Shown one piece after another: positions 44,701 through 56,287 of a DNA stretch of 64,000 nt. Under the pieces are notes generated by a model. The model searched no databases. It was given only the letters and a program-made list of their open reading frames with translations, and was not told the origin of the DNA. Both the position numbers and the translations under genes were made by a program. Positions within the stretch are counted from its first letter, which is position 1, and each line of letters opens with the position of its first letter. Source of the DNA: Penicillus capitatus (lineage: Eukaryota; Chlorophyta); contig OZ287695.1 in the NCBI GenBank assembly GCA_965649825.1, forward strand, positions 1,984,001-2,048,000. The letters run 5' to 3'.

Positions 44701-45551
44701 TCAAAAGAGTGAGAATGCTTGGTGGTCGAACCTGTCTTTGGGTGCTAGCTGTATGCATAGCAGTTTGTCTAACGAAGTCATCAAATCATACATCGGCAAG
44801 CCATTGACGACCATCCACGGCACCCAACGATGTGGAGGCTTTAATGCTTGCACGGCTTTGTAGGCTGCCATTTGAATCTCTTCACCCTCTGGTCCGTCGG
44901 CGCACGCCAGCACATCCTTTGCATTCAAGCCAGTCTACACCAACAGAGTGAGCTGTCACATCATATCGTACAGAGGGACACACGTGGGCAGCGCATTCCG
45001 CTGTGAGCGCCGAGTAATCCGGCTTCTTTCGAGCGCACTGGACGGCCGCGCCTTTGCTTTCGCGATAGAGCGCAAAGCACTCTTCCGTCTCGAATGCTTT
45101 TTTCACTGCCTTCTCCGCGTTGAGTTCAATGCAATAGACAAAAGGGAACCAGTCTGCCGCTTTCTCTTTACGAGCCATTCCGCAGCCGAGAACTTTGTTC
45201 AGGTAACATTCGGGAGACCCGTGTTGGCATTTGAGTGTACCGCCCTCGAGTTTTGCGTTTCCTGTAAGGCGTTGTGATGAGCGTATAGATGGAGAGTGTC
45301 GCGTTCGAACGCGCCTGCATAGTAAATGTGAAGATTCATGGCGTCGGCGAGACCGTTTTCGAACATAGGCTTCATGCCTATCACCAAACGTCCGCAGAAA
45401 GGGCAGAGTGCTTCCGCATAGATGTCGACCTAGAGCATGTATTCTCTCTGGATGAGGCGTTAAGAATCGTATGCTGTACGGAAAGCTTCTTCGCAGAGAC
45501 AGTGACGCTGATAAGCGCCAAAACGACGAGGGATAGACGTGAACGATGCAT
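44701..45551 (-). CDS. GILT-family lysosomal thiol reductase 2
   Basis: Exons 45551-45480, 45429-45315, 45261-44984 and 44934-44701 give 232 residues. A signal peptide (MHRSRLSLVVLALISV) precedes the CPFC redox site at residues 33-36. The CQHGSPECYLNKVLGCG motif and WVPWMVVNGLP follow as in gene 1. Intron positions and phases match gene 1 exactly. Intron 2 (45262-45314) begins with GC instead of GT; the homologous intron of gene 1 begins GTGCGT, so this is a donor change to GC..AG. Lysosomal or vacuolar disulfide reduction is the family role. Confidence 0.92.
45262..45314 (-). other. GC..AG intron in GILT gene 2
   Basis: The donor reads GCAG|GCGCGT and the acceptor TTACAG. The homologous intron in GILT gene 1 (43680-43719) has GTGCGT. 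Removing it restores YYAGNAKLEGG in frame, parallel to YYAGNAELEGT of gene 1. Confidence 0.8.
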
Positions 45552-46445
45552 TTGGTGGAAACAGACTCCAGAGCGAACTGCCAAACGACGATGAGCCATT
45601 TGTCGAGAACCTTTTCGCGCAGATGGGACGTGATGGGGATCGGGAGGCATACCAGTGCCGTCCTCGACCAACACGATATCGATGCCTAACATGTCAATAC
45701 TGCTGGTCCCGTCACGTAGATGTGCTTTGCCTACGGGAATATCGTCCTCGTCGGGCTGAACGCTTGAAATGGCCGGCGTTCTGGAACAGTGGCCGTGTCT
45801 AATAACATTCCAATGCTGAAGATTGAAGGATCTGAGCAACTTGCGGTTATGGCAGTTCAGTTGATAATAAGGCAGTTACTTCAGTGAGTGTCTAGTCTGG
45901 GATTTGCACTTTTGCCAGCACTTTGACGTCGCCCAGTGCATTGACTGTATTTGTGGCCATTGATCGGGATTGCGCTCAGCGTGGAGGTGAACGGCTTAAG
46001 GATGCCAGTAACTCGCTGGACGCTAGGAAAAATGCGATCTCTCCCAGATGACATCGCCATTCTTTCCCTGTGTGGAAATGCCAATCTGCCATTGCTCTTC
46101 TTCCCCTACCGTCGCTTTATGAGTGTACCGTGCACCTCAAGCAATCGCTTCTTAGCGAATAGTCTTCGTGATGGGATATCAAATCGTTGGACGGATCCGC
46201 GATACATGAAGCATGAGAGAGTGCGTCAGTGGGCGGCGTTGTCTTCTGCAATAACTTTCGATCGACTTCATCATCCTTGCAGTCGATCAATGCACCGAAT
46301 CGATCTCCCGTGCCGCGATTTGAACAACGTATCCATACCGAAGAGCGGAGTCAAGTTTAAAAGGCTTCTATTTGTCATGTTTCGATTCATTGTTTGGAAG
46401 GCGTGATTACGTGTGACTAAAAGAGAGAGAGATTGGAGACAGAAT
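45552..46445. other. Unassigned stretch between GILT 2 and the Pmp-repeat protein
   Basis: On the minus strand, segments such as EEEQWQIGISTQGKNGD (near 46,080) and VNALGDVKVLAKVQIPD followed by a stop (near 45,895) look protein-like and could be exons of one small gene between about 46,400 and 45,893. I could not connect them by convincing splice sites and do not recognise the product. A plus frame at 45,951-46,406 overlaps them. Confidence 0.25.
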
Positions 46446-49400
46446 CTAAACTGTCTGATGTTCATTGCCGTCGACGCGTCGACGGGAAATAGCACCAAGA
46501 CGATTTCTGACAGGAATGTAGACAAAATGCGAAAGATACATGAAAACAATACGGAGTGGCGCGAGACGTGCGCCACAAGGGACACCCTTTCTGATCAGCA
46601 CACTTCGAAGATAATCAGCAGATACTACGAAACAAATGATGAAGAGTAAGGCGAAGAAAACCAGGTTGAGCGTTGCGACAACCAATGTCACCAGAATACG
46701 AACAGCTGAAGAAACGTGATCGTCGCTGAAGAAGATGCTCGAAATGAAAGTCAGCGAAGATACAAGGATACATAAGCTCTCCACTTCGTTCAGATCATCA
46801 AATTCATTGCGGTAAGGACGGAATTTCGTTTGCAGATACAGAGCGACGATTAAGACGAACGCAGCCAAGACTTGCTGCAGATTGGCGCCCAATGGATAGG
46901 AAAAAACCACAACGGTCGCCAGAATAGCTTTTCGCAACATGATCAACGATTCCCAGAAGATATAGTCTTTTCGGTAAGACCTATACATGAATCCAGAAAC
47001 GTCGTAAATCCAGCCTTCCTTATAATCATCTGCGACGTTTTTAATGATGACATAACCGAGAGCGATCGGAAAAGAGAAAGTGAAAAGAATGAAGAGCGGC
47101 CATCCCAGTAATCCGAGCAACAGAGCATGGTTCCCCACATAACACTCGATGCTCGTGTCTACCGCCCAGTACTTCGAAACACTGTCATGATTGATATTGA
47201 CAGGATCATGGACTTCGATACAGCTAAAGATTTTGATGAGTGTCTTGGTGAGTGAGATGTAACTGATGTAGAAAACGACAGAAGCGCTGAGGGCAACATT
47301 TTTCAGGAGACGGTACACGTTGGTCGCTCTCGAACGGATATGGACGAGCAGCCAGAAAAGGGAAAAGACAAGGATGGCAGCGAGGGGCTGAAAAATCTCG
47401 AAGAGTGTTCGGCCGACAGAGCGCTCGACGGAACCTCCTGCTGGAAATATGCAGTCCAAAGAGCGACTGACAGCTTCAGATGTGATCCCGCTCGCAAACT
47501 CTGCAGAGCACCACAACGTCAAAACAGTCCATCACAGTGGAGATCTCTTTTTGTTTCACGCACCCGAGGTCTCGAAGAGAGCAATCATGGTGATCGTCCA
47601 CTTCACATTGACAGCAATCGCAATCGCTGTCACTTGAAGAAAATTCACCGTAATCTACAGAGGGAAGGAATGTTAGAAAGACAGACGATGCCGCACCGTT
47701 ACCTTAAAAAGTTCAATCGCTTTCCATTTTGCGAGTTCTGCATCTGTGTGACCGGGATCGTCGTTGGTATCGAGACGCGGATCGATTTCGCGATCGGGTC
47801 TGCGACTGGGTCCCGGGTCCATCATGCGTTCCGATCGGCGTCCCGTGATCATCATCTCCACCATTCTGAAGTTGACAGGAACAGAGCAGGCACTCGCATA
47901 GCTGGGACCAGATACCGAAGAAGGTAAATCATCTTCGGACAGCTGCCGTAACGAAGGACCAGAAATGAGATTCCCTCGAATACCGATAGCTGATAAAATC
48001 AAGAGGACAAGGAAGGACAGAAGAAGCAAGACGGCGTTAGTAAAGCCCGAGAAACATTTCTCACATAGAAGTGAGTGCGATTTCCCGTATGACGTTTTAC
48101 AGGATCCACACAACGGTCCTTCGTGGCCCTGCAACAACAACTTTTAGACAACGGTTCGATGACGGGATCCGATCACACCTCTCTGCACTGTGCCTCGTTG
48201 TATGCTTCGATCTGCGTCTCGTTGAACACGCAGTCCGTTAAAGAATTTGCCACATTGTCCAGCCTCTCTTGCCGTTCTGGGTGGTCGCAAGCTCGTGACG
48301 TGAGACATCTTTGGATGTGTTCTGAGCACGGCATATGGTTCCAGTATCCTTCGTTTGGCAGGATGTAAATGAATGTGCAGTTTCCGTCTTCCGGGCACGG
48401 GTGACAGGTTTTGTCCGTTTCGGGAAGGAAACTGAACGTTGAAGAACTGCAGGAAACGCAGAGATCTCCATTTTCGTGACGCACATGGCCTATGTCACAT
48501 TCCTTGACCTGCACCTCGAACTTATGGGATTCGAGGCCTTCTTCTTCGAAGTCAATACGGAGAGTGTAGTTGCCAGGCTTCGCAAATCCAGTAATGCTGA
48601 TTTCAGCGACGGGATCTGACACAAGAAACTCTTGAGAGCCTTTGAAGAGTTGATCCTCGGACGATATAGTGGCGATCACATACCGATCATTCTTACCGAT
48701 GGCAGGATGCTGGCCACGATCGTCTTCAACTCGCAGATAGATGGTCATGGGGTCTCCACTCTCATAGTTTTCTATACGGTTGTCTCCTTCGGTGTCGTTT
48801 GTACTGACATTTATGGATGCTGTCGTTCGGTGAGCGAATGAGGCAATGTCGGGTCCATACTGGCCAGCCTTGTTCCTTTGCCAAACCTTACAGTCAGTTT
48901 CGGACAAATCTTCTCCGTCTGTCTCGCCGTCTGTTACGTTGACGGTCATCTTTGCTGTGGGGTCTAGTATACAATCATCTTGAATCATTTTGGAACTGTC
49001 GGCAAATGCAGCTCCTCCAGCGATCTCTGCTCTGTTCTGTGAGAAGACGGTATCCGACAACGTAATGAAGGTGCAGTTGGACTCAGCATCTGAACACTGT
49101 ATCGACTGATCTTTGCTTCGCACATACAGTCCCCCTAGAGAACGAACGCATCGGTTACTGACATGACGGGATGACCGAACAAGACCTCCATGATCGGCTG
49201 TGTTCTTTCGAATCGTACAGTCCTTGAGTTCCCCCCTCTGTTGTGGGATGTCCGAGAATTCAAAAAAGAGCGCTCCGCCATCTGGTGCTGTGGATTTCGA
49301 GATGTCGATATTCCTTCCTTCGAAAGTAGATTCGTACACAGCAATGGCTCCTCCGCTTGCCTGTGACGATCCGTTGTTCATTTCACAGTCTTCCAGTACC

Positions 49401-52009
49401 AAGGAGCTATCGCGTCTCGCTGAAACAAAAGCTCCACTCAATTCTGCATATCCATCTCGGAAGCTCGATCGAGCAATGTGCACAGTTGAAGTGACGATCG
49501 AAACGGCTCCCCCAAACTCGAAGCATCTGTTGCCCACAGACGTTATCTTGTCAAGCATCTGATGGTCAAGAGTCTCATCGTCAAAGGAGCTTAGATGCAT
49601 GGCGCCGCCATTTGCAGCAACATTCTTCTCGAACAGAGTGCTATTCACTCGGAATGACTTGGTGTATTCCGTGTACGTCTTGTTCCCCGTCGTCTCATTG
49701 TTTCCGGCCAGCGTGTTACGTTTGTTGGCATGTGTTTTTTCTATATAAATAGCGCCGCCATCGTCACCTGCTTCATTCTCCAGGAACGTGGAGTCCGATA
49801 TCTCCACTGTGATGTTTGCCAGATGCATCGCTCCACCGTCTTCATCAGAATGACATTTTCGAAAGGTCGAGTCCTGGACCGTCAGATTTCCATCCAGTGA
49901 GCGTAGACATCCACCGTGCCTCGCTTCGCCGCCAGTCAAATCTGAGTGAAGAATGGTGACACTGGCATTCTTCCTCGAGTACAGAAATCCTCCGTTCTCT
50001 GCGCTGCCGTCTCGGAGCTGACAATGGAAAAGAGTGATCTCGGATTCGGTGATCGAGAATACGCCGCCATCCGTGGCAGCGGAACTGCTGTGGAATTTGA
50101 CATGCTCGAAGCGTGCAGTGGATTCGAGTTCCAACGAAACTGCCCCTCCTCTATCAGCCTGACTGTTACTGAATTTTGAGTCTGTGATGCTGACATTGCT
50201 TGAAAGTCGAATGCGGAAGGCGCCGGCATGATCACCGGCTGTGTTGTTCATAACGGTCCATCCTGTTCCAGTTACCTTGGAAAACTCCGCATACATACAG
50301 CCTCCATCATCACCCGCACTGTTCGATATCATGTTGACGTTGTTGATGTTGGCAGACGAGACATTGGTCAATCGCAAAGCGCCACCGTCCACCACAGAGT
50401 GGCACTTTTCGAAAGTGACGTCTTCGAGGAGGATCGCACTGCTGAGAGATACATACACGCATCCGCCGTCTTTGGCAGTGGCTTCTTTGAATTGAGATCG
50501 GCGTATGGTCATATTAGAACTGTCTCTGGCGGCAATAAATCCACCTCTCTCGTCGGTGTGCCCCTCTGAAAAGTTGCAATCCACGAAGGTGCCAGTCGTC
50601 TTGTCTTGCAGCACCACAGCTCCACCTCCACCTTCCGTCGCTTTCGTTCCTTCGATCATGCAATTCCGCATCGTTACACTGGAAGATTGCTCAGCAAACA
50701 CGATGGCTCCCTCTGCGCCTTCGTTCTCTTCAAATTGGCAATCCTTGATGTCGGCGGTGGCGTTCACGAGATGCAGACAGACGCTGAACGAATGGTCTGC
50801 GGCCATAAACGAGAGAGCATTGTTCGATAGATTCGACTTTTGCAATATCAGCGTGCCCTTGTCGATGTGAAAAATCTCCACTTCGTTACTGATTGCTGTG
50901 ACGTTCGTGGCATCGATTGTCGAACCGTCGGGAGCATCAAAAACGGTCGAATAGCTGTCTTCTGCCGTCTGATGTGTGAGTTCGACCGTGACATTTCGAA
51001 GTCGATTACGCTCTTTAGACAAGATGATTCCACATCGACCGTTGCACGTGTTGTTCTTCAATTCAATGTCGATCAGTTCCAGCGCCGAGCACGCAGGAGG
51101 CCTCATTCTGAGACTGGCAGTGTCATTCAAGACGTTGCCTTCGAAAGTGACATGATGCAGTCGGATATCGCCACCATCTTTTGCACCCTCGTCGCTCCTG
51201 CATTTTGAAACGTCGATGATCGCTTTGGCTCCTCGGGATTTATTGAGTGAGCAGTTTTCGAATCTGAGATTGGCAAACAAGGCATCCTTGGACCTTCACA
51301 CAAACAGACAGAGCATGAGAAAACGTCTTTTCAAGGAGGGCTCGTTTACCTGACAATAAAGACACCGTTTTCTGCATCGGCGGGACACGTAAACGTAGCC
51401 TCTCTCTCCGCTTCGGGGTAGACACCGTTGACGAGACATGTGCTCTCGGTTACTGCACTGATCGTAACGTTGTTTCCGATTTCAATCGGGTTATTCACCA
51501 AAATGCGTTCGCTGACGTTAAGAAGGAGAACGTCGCCGTCATTCACGCAGTTGATAATGGCCTGTAAATTGTTTCCTGCTTCCACAAGGATGTCGTCGTT
51601 GACAAGCCAACTACGAGTGATGTTGCCAAGACAATCTTCCTCTCGTGCGGTCAACGAAGCGCATACGGCGTCTAGGCTCGACAAAAACCAGAACGCTCCT
51701 TCGAGCACGTGCGGACAGCCACAATGCCCTACCTTCGTCGCGGCTTCGCGCATCAACGGGGTTGTCTCTTGATGTCTGCGTTAAACGTCGAGCATACTGA
51801 CTGTGGAGTGGAAACGTCTCGAGCAAGTGGCCCGAAGCGTGGGAACGAAGGCGCTGTGTTGTGAAGGGCAGTTCTTCACGGTTTTCCGACGCGTATGCCG
51901 TCGTTTCAAGATGCGATATCTCCGCGAAGGCATCATTTTGAAGGGCGAACAAGAGTCCGAAGCCCAGAAGCACGAATAGGCGAAGAGATGACGCCATGCG
52001 AAGCAACAT
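46446..52009 (-). CDS. Large Pmp-repeat, cysteine-rich, multi-pass membrane protein
   Basis: Exons 52009-51733, 51671-51350, 51293-48179, 48128-47703, 47654-47564 and 47500-46446 sum to 1,761 residues. A signal peptide (LFVLLGFGLLFAL) leads into beta-helix-like repeats from about residue 190 to 950. These are short units with GGA and FxxN spacing, like chlamydial polymorphic outer-membrane (Pmp) repeats. A cysteine-rich stretch (about 1,130-1,270) contains CREGHEGPLCGSCK. The C-terminal third has about eight or nine membrane helices with resemblance to TRP-like channels, including FRPYRNEFDDLNE. Such fusions are known in algae and other protists. A cell-surface adhesion or mechanosensory role is inference. 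The 3,115-nt exon 3 is unusually long for this genome. Confidence 0.85.
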
Positions 52010-52954
52010 GCGTTGTCAAGTGCATATGAGATATACAACACCCGGCAAATTTAAATCTCTTACGGTTGGCCGTTCGCGGGAATATACTGCTTGAGGACAT
52101 AGCACGGGGTGTTGTTTGTCATAGGCCTCTCTCTTTTGCCGCGTATGTGTGCAGCAAGGCTATCTGACTCCATAACAGCGTTCGGTGGGCTCTTGTCAGC
52201 ACTCCGCGTTTCCGCGGACCGGAGCTTAAAAGAAGTACAATTTGTACCTTGAGCGGCTGACAACCTGCTTCGGAATTCCAAGACGCTGCTCGAGGCAGTA
52301 GAGTGGTAGAAATGTGATGCTCGCGTAGACTTCCCTTCGCATGTCTATGCCCATGCAACGGACGGAGAGGCTCGCAGATTCTTCTTGCCACGCGGTAAAG
52401 GTGCAGCATTCGTGTCAGAATGCACCGGAATGAACGAAAGGATCCTTGGTTAGAACTGTCTCTCTTCTATCATGAAACAATAGCCATGTGATGGGCAACA
52501 TCAAGGACTCTGCGCTCTTACCTTTTCGTGACTTCTGCGGCAGCCACTCTCACCATAACGCTCCATGACACTGTTCATGTCTCTGAAGTCGAGACGGCTT
52601 TGATGGCTGGTGCTTGTCTCACGTCGACTGTTACTTGCTGTCCGCTCATGATGCACGACTCCCCATTCACACGGCTCATTATTTTAGATGTAGAATCGCG
52701 GTTTTATCCTTGCATTCTCTCAGGTACAGACAACAGGATGTTTAACACAGCCATCAGCAGCGAAGAGATCTGCCTCGATTCTTATTAGAAACGACAACGC
52801 TGAGATGACTTCATCGAGATACCAACAGCGCAATATTCTTAGTATGGCAAGCCGATCGTCTTTTTTGAAGCACTCTTTCGAAGGCGACCGATTTCGCGCA
52901 ATACTTTTGCGCATCAGGCATTCGAAAGAAACGACGTGGTGCACGATCCTGTGT
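52010..52954. other. Intergenic; no recognisable gene
   Basis: Upstream side of the Pmp-repeat gene and 3' side of the TPR gene, both minus. A 96-codon minus frame (52409-52119) and an 86-codon plus frame (52528-52788) have no family resemblance. Confidence 0.5.
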
Positions 52955-54058
52955 TTAAGAAGAAAAGCTCTTGAGTTTGAGAAACGCCGTTAAGCCGTCT
53001 GTCAGTTTTGGAGGCCACCGGCGATACTCCGATAACCATTTCGGATCCGAATACCGCGGATCTTCAACCTTCTCCCATTCCGTCTCGGCTTCGCCCTCGC
53101 GTCCTTCTCTCCACAGAATTGCCACATATGCCGCACGCATGTCTGTAAACTCAGGATACTTCTGCAACAGACTCTGAATCAAACGCGCCGCCTCTTCTTC
53201 CTCTCCTGCGACACAAATCTAAACCAGATCAAGGCGCACAAGGCATAACCCTTCTGGTAGAGTGCGACAGCTTTGTTTGCTTTTGCAAATGTGAATTCAG
53301 GAGCGAGGGCACTCGCGCGAGCGTAATAGTCTGCGGCAGTGGACCAGTCGCCCTTGCCGGCGTATGAATTGGCGAGGTTGTTCCACACTGCGGAGCACCC
53401 AAACGTCACGTCAACAACGACAGCGACGTTCGTTACCTGCTGGATCGTATGGTGCCACTTTCAGAAGCGATCGATAATCGCGAATGGCGTCATCGAATTG
53501 ACCGATGCTCTCAAGAACAACGCCGCGATTCAAAACGGGATCAATGGACCAGGGACATATCTCAATGGCTTTGTTGAAATCCGCAAGCGCCGCCTCCATT
53601 TTTCCTTGACGCGACCTGCAAGCACACGCCACTCGAAAGCCAAACAGTAGAACACCTAACCTTGCATTTCCTCGGTTTGCCAATGCTCGGCCGACGATCT
53701 CGGGAACCCATGGGGCATCGACGGATGCATACGTCTGGATGATTTCTGACCAGATGCGTTCCTCTTCTGCGACATCGGCCGTCTCTAGTGCATCTTGGAG
53801 ACGGCGTGCGGCGGCGCGGAGTCGAGGGTCGAACGCGTCATACAGTGACGCATCGGGTGCCAGATCAGGACGCACTTCCACCGGTGCGACGTCGACTGCC
53901 CGAGCATCATGGACTGGAAGAAACGGCACGAGCCATGACAGCACAAATGGACGCCTTTCCATGACACATTCTGCCTTTTTGAATGCGATGGGCTGCTCTT
54001 TGGGCAGCTGTGAACAACAACGTGCGTTCAGACGAAGGGCGAACACCATACGCTGCAT
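52955..54058 (-). CDS. TPR protein of the thylakoid-lumen type
   Basis: Exons 54058-53661, 53615-53437, 53387-53250 and 53205-52955 give 321 residues. The N-terminus looks like a bipartite plastid-to-lumen signal: a basic part, then ERR (34-36), a hydrophobic run (37-47) and a processing-like ARA (52-54). Three TPR units follow: GNARSRQGKMEAALADFNKA, NRGVVLESIGQFDDAIRDYR and NNLANSYAGKGDWSTAADYY. The end (VEDPRYSDPKWLSEYRRWPPKL) is the conserved closing motif of the plant 'chloroplast lumen common family'. Its function there is not settled; scaffolding in the thylakoid lumen is plausible. The frame is open upstream to 54175, but that would run over the LanC-like start, so the ATG at 54058 was chosen. 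Confidence 0.85.
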
Positions 54059-54143
54059 GGTACGACACAATTCGCTGGGAGCGTTCTTTCCTTTCCCTTT
54101 AAGACGTTGTTCCTCTACCGTCACTCTCCCTGTGCTCCCCGCC

Positions 54144-55445
54144 ATGTCATCGGATCGATACTTTGAGCACAGCATTCCCGATACTCCCTACCGTCTACCG
54201 ATGGACTTGTGGCAGCGGAGTGTGACGGACATGACGGCCCAGCTTCTGAAACACCGAGCCGATGGTTCCGTCATCTATACAGGAAGCGCTGGCGTCGCTT
54301 ATGCCCTTCTCCGATTGGCCACGTGCAAAGCAGTGCCGTTTCCAATAGGAGAGACACGTCAAATGACTCGACAGAGTATATGGGACGCCCTTCTGGAACA
54401 GATCGGAGAAGCACTCAGTACTGTACATCGTTCCTCAAGAAGAAGACCCGACGGATCGTTTATCTGCGGACCTGCCGGCGTTTATGCAACGGGGGCCTTG
54501 ATTTATCACGAAACGGCAATGAATGGGCGTTCTCACACATCTCAGGACGCTCAGAACCCCGAACGCTATAAACAAGGCCTCGTACAACGCCGAGATGAGA
54601 TGTTAAGAGAGTTCAACGACATGGGCATGCCATTGGCATCCTGTTCAGAAACCCCTTTCAGTTTTCCACAAGACGAAGTGCTCTACGGCCGCGCAGGATA
54701 TCTCCTTGGCTCGCTCCATCTGTGCCACATCTCGCCATTGCTGCACAATATCAATCGGTCTATCGTCCAGGCACTCCTGCTCACTGGCAAAGCTCAGTCG
54801 CAGAGTGAACGGCATCCGTGTCCGCTGTATTATGAGTGGCCTTATGGCCATCATCCAAAGCCGTACTTGGGAGCAGCCCATGGACTGATCGGCATCTTAT
54901 ACGCCTTATTACACTTCAATGAAGTACTGGAGGAGTTAGGCGAGGAGCAAACCGTCCTCCAAGCACTTCGGTATGTGCTGCAGTGCGAGGTGGACGCACA
55001 TGGCCGTCATGGAAAACGTGGTTACTATCCGACGTCACTCTACAATCAACGATCTCCTCTCGTCCACTGGTGTCATGGCTCATGTGGTGCCGTTTTCCTG
55101 TTCTGCAAAGCTTACGAGGTTTTTCGGGATGAAGATTTTCTGCAGGCGGCTGTACGAGCCGGAGAAGTGGTATGGAAGAGAGGATTGCTGAGGAAAGGCC
55201 CTGGTCTCTGTCACGGCGTCTCCGGCAATGGCTATGCTTTGTTGAAGCTGTACAAGATCACTACGGACGAGAAGTACTTGACACGAGCATCGCGGTTTGC
55301 CGAATTTATGTTTTCGGGAAGATTTCGCTTCGCCCGTGTACCAGATCGCCCTTGGTCACTCTATGAAGGATGGGCAGGCGCTCTGTGTTTTTTGCTTGAT
55401 TTGGGAGAACCCACCAACGCTGCATTCCCGTTCTTCGAACCCTAG
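54144..55445 (+). CDS. LanC-like (LANCL) protein
   Basis: An uninterrupted 433-residue frame. The zinc ligands of the LanC fold are present: C310 in WCHGSCG and C356-H357 in LCHGVSGN, with the same 46-residue spacing as in human LANCL1. GxxG barrel motifs recur (TGSAGVAY, CGPAGVYA, YGRAGYLLG, GAAHGLIGI, YEGWAGA). Eukaryotic LANCL proteins add glutathione to dehydroamino acids in damaged proteins; that activity is a family inference. It lacks introns although neighbours have one roughly every 150-300 bp, which hints at a retrocopy or horizontal origin. It is divergent from the TPR gene, with 85 bp between the start codons. Confidence 0.92.
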   Translation: MSSDRYFEHSIPDTPYRLPMDLWQRSVTDMTAQLLKHRADGSVIYTGSAGVAYALLRLATCKAVPFPIGETRQMTRQSIWDALLEQIGEALSTVHRSSRRRPDGSFICGPAGVYATGALIYHETAMNGRSHTSQDAQNPERYKQGLVQRRDEMLREFNDMGMPLASCSETPFSFPQDEVLYGRAGYLLGSLHLCHISPLLHNINRSIVQALLLTGKAQSQSERHPCPLYYEWPYGHHPKPYLGAAHGLIGILYALLHFNEVLEELGEEQTVLQALRYVLQCEVDAHGRHGKRGYYPTSLYNQRSPLVHWCHGSCGAVFLFCKAYEVFRDEDFLQAAVRAGEVVWKRGLLRKGPGLCHGVSGNGYALLKLYKITTDEKYLTRASRFAEFMFSGRFRFARVPDRPWSLYEGWAGALCFLLDLGEPTNAAFPFFEP

Positions 55446-56287
55446 ACACGTATTGCTGAGACTCGAAGTCGAATGCGTAAAGCCGCCTGCTACCAGATCA
55501 CCACTTTCTTCTAACTCCCTTCGCTCTGAACGGCACTGTTGCAGTCGCGTCGCCAGTCGGCCGTCTTTGGCGTCTTTTCTGATTGGTTCGAGAGAAACGA
55601 CGTCGGCGACGGCATCGCTGCTCTGCTTCGACAGAATAACACGCTGTACATCTTTCTCAACGAATTCCTCCTGGAATGTCTGTTTTAGGGATGAAGAGAC
55701 AGCGCCTACGGGGCACGTTTAAGATAGCGCGATACTGTTCATCACTCGACCTTTTGCGCCTTTCGTCTGCTGTCTCTGCCAGACACCTGCAGCGACCCCT
55801 ACCAAATCGTCTTCTTTTTGCAGGACATTGGATGATTCAGGCGGCAATGGCGTCGACGTGATGGACGGTATGTGCGAATAGGCAAACACGCCATGCTGGA
55901 TGTCGTTTATTTCGAAGGATGCGGCGTGCGACGCATCAGTCTCTTGTAGCAGACGCCCTTGTAAACGGTTTTCCGCGTCTTTCCCAATGAGATATTTCTC
56001 TGCGCATGCCACGTCAACTGCAGCGCACAGCAGAACAAATAAAAAAGATAGACAAAGCAGGGAGCTGCATGAAAATTCGAACCAAGGAAGAAAACAGTGG
56101 TACAGAGGAAGATCCATGCGCAGCGTGTCGTTGTCATCTCGACAAACCCGCTTCACCAAACCGTAAGGATCCCGATAACGTGGTCTTGAGTGCGAGCCAC
56201 TCGTTTGACGCTTTGTCTACTCTTTTCCCCGAGAGAGGTATCAAAAGATCAGCTGCCGTTTTGGCGAGGAGAGGTAATCCTCGGACG
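55446..56287. other. Intergenic, possibly a small secreted protein gene
   Basis: A minus-strand frame (56159-55719) includes a Met at about 56,117 followed by a strong signal-peptide-like run (SLLCLSFLFVLLCAAVDVACA) and a polar remainder of roughly 100 residues. No family is recognised, and internal GT..AG pairs could alter it. It may be a small secreted protein or chance. Confidence 0.3.
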
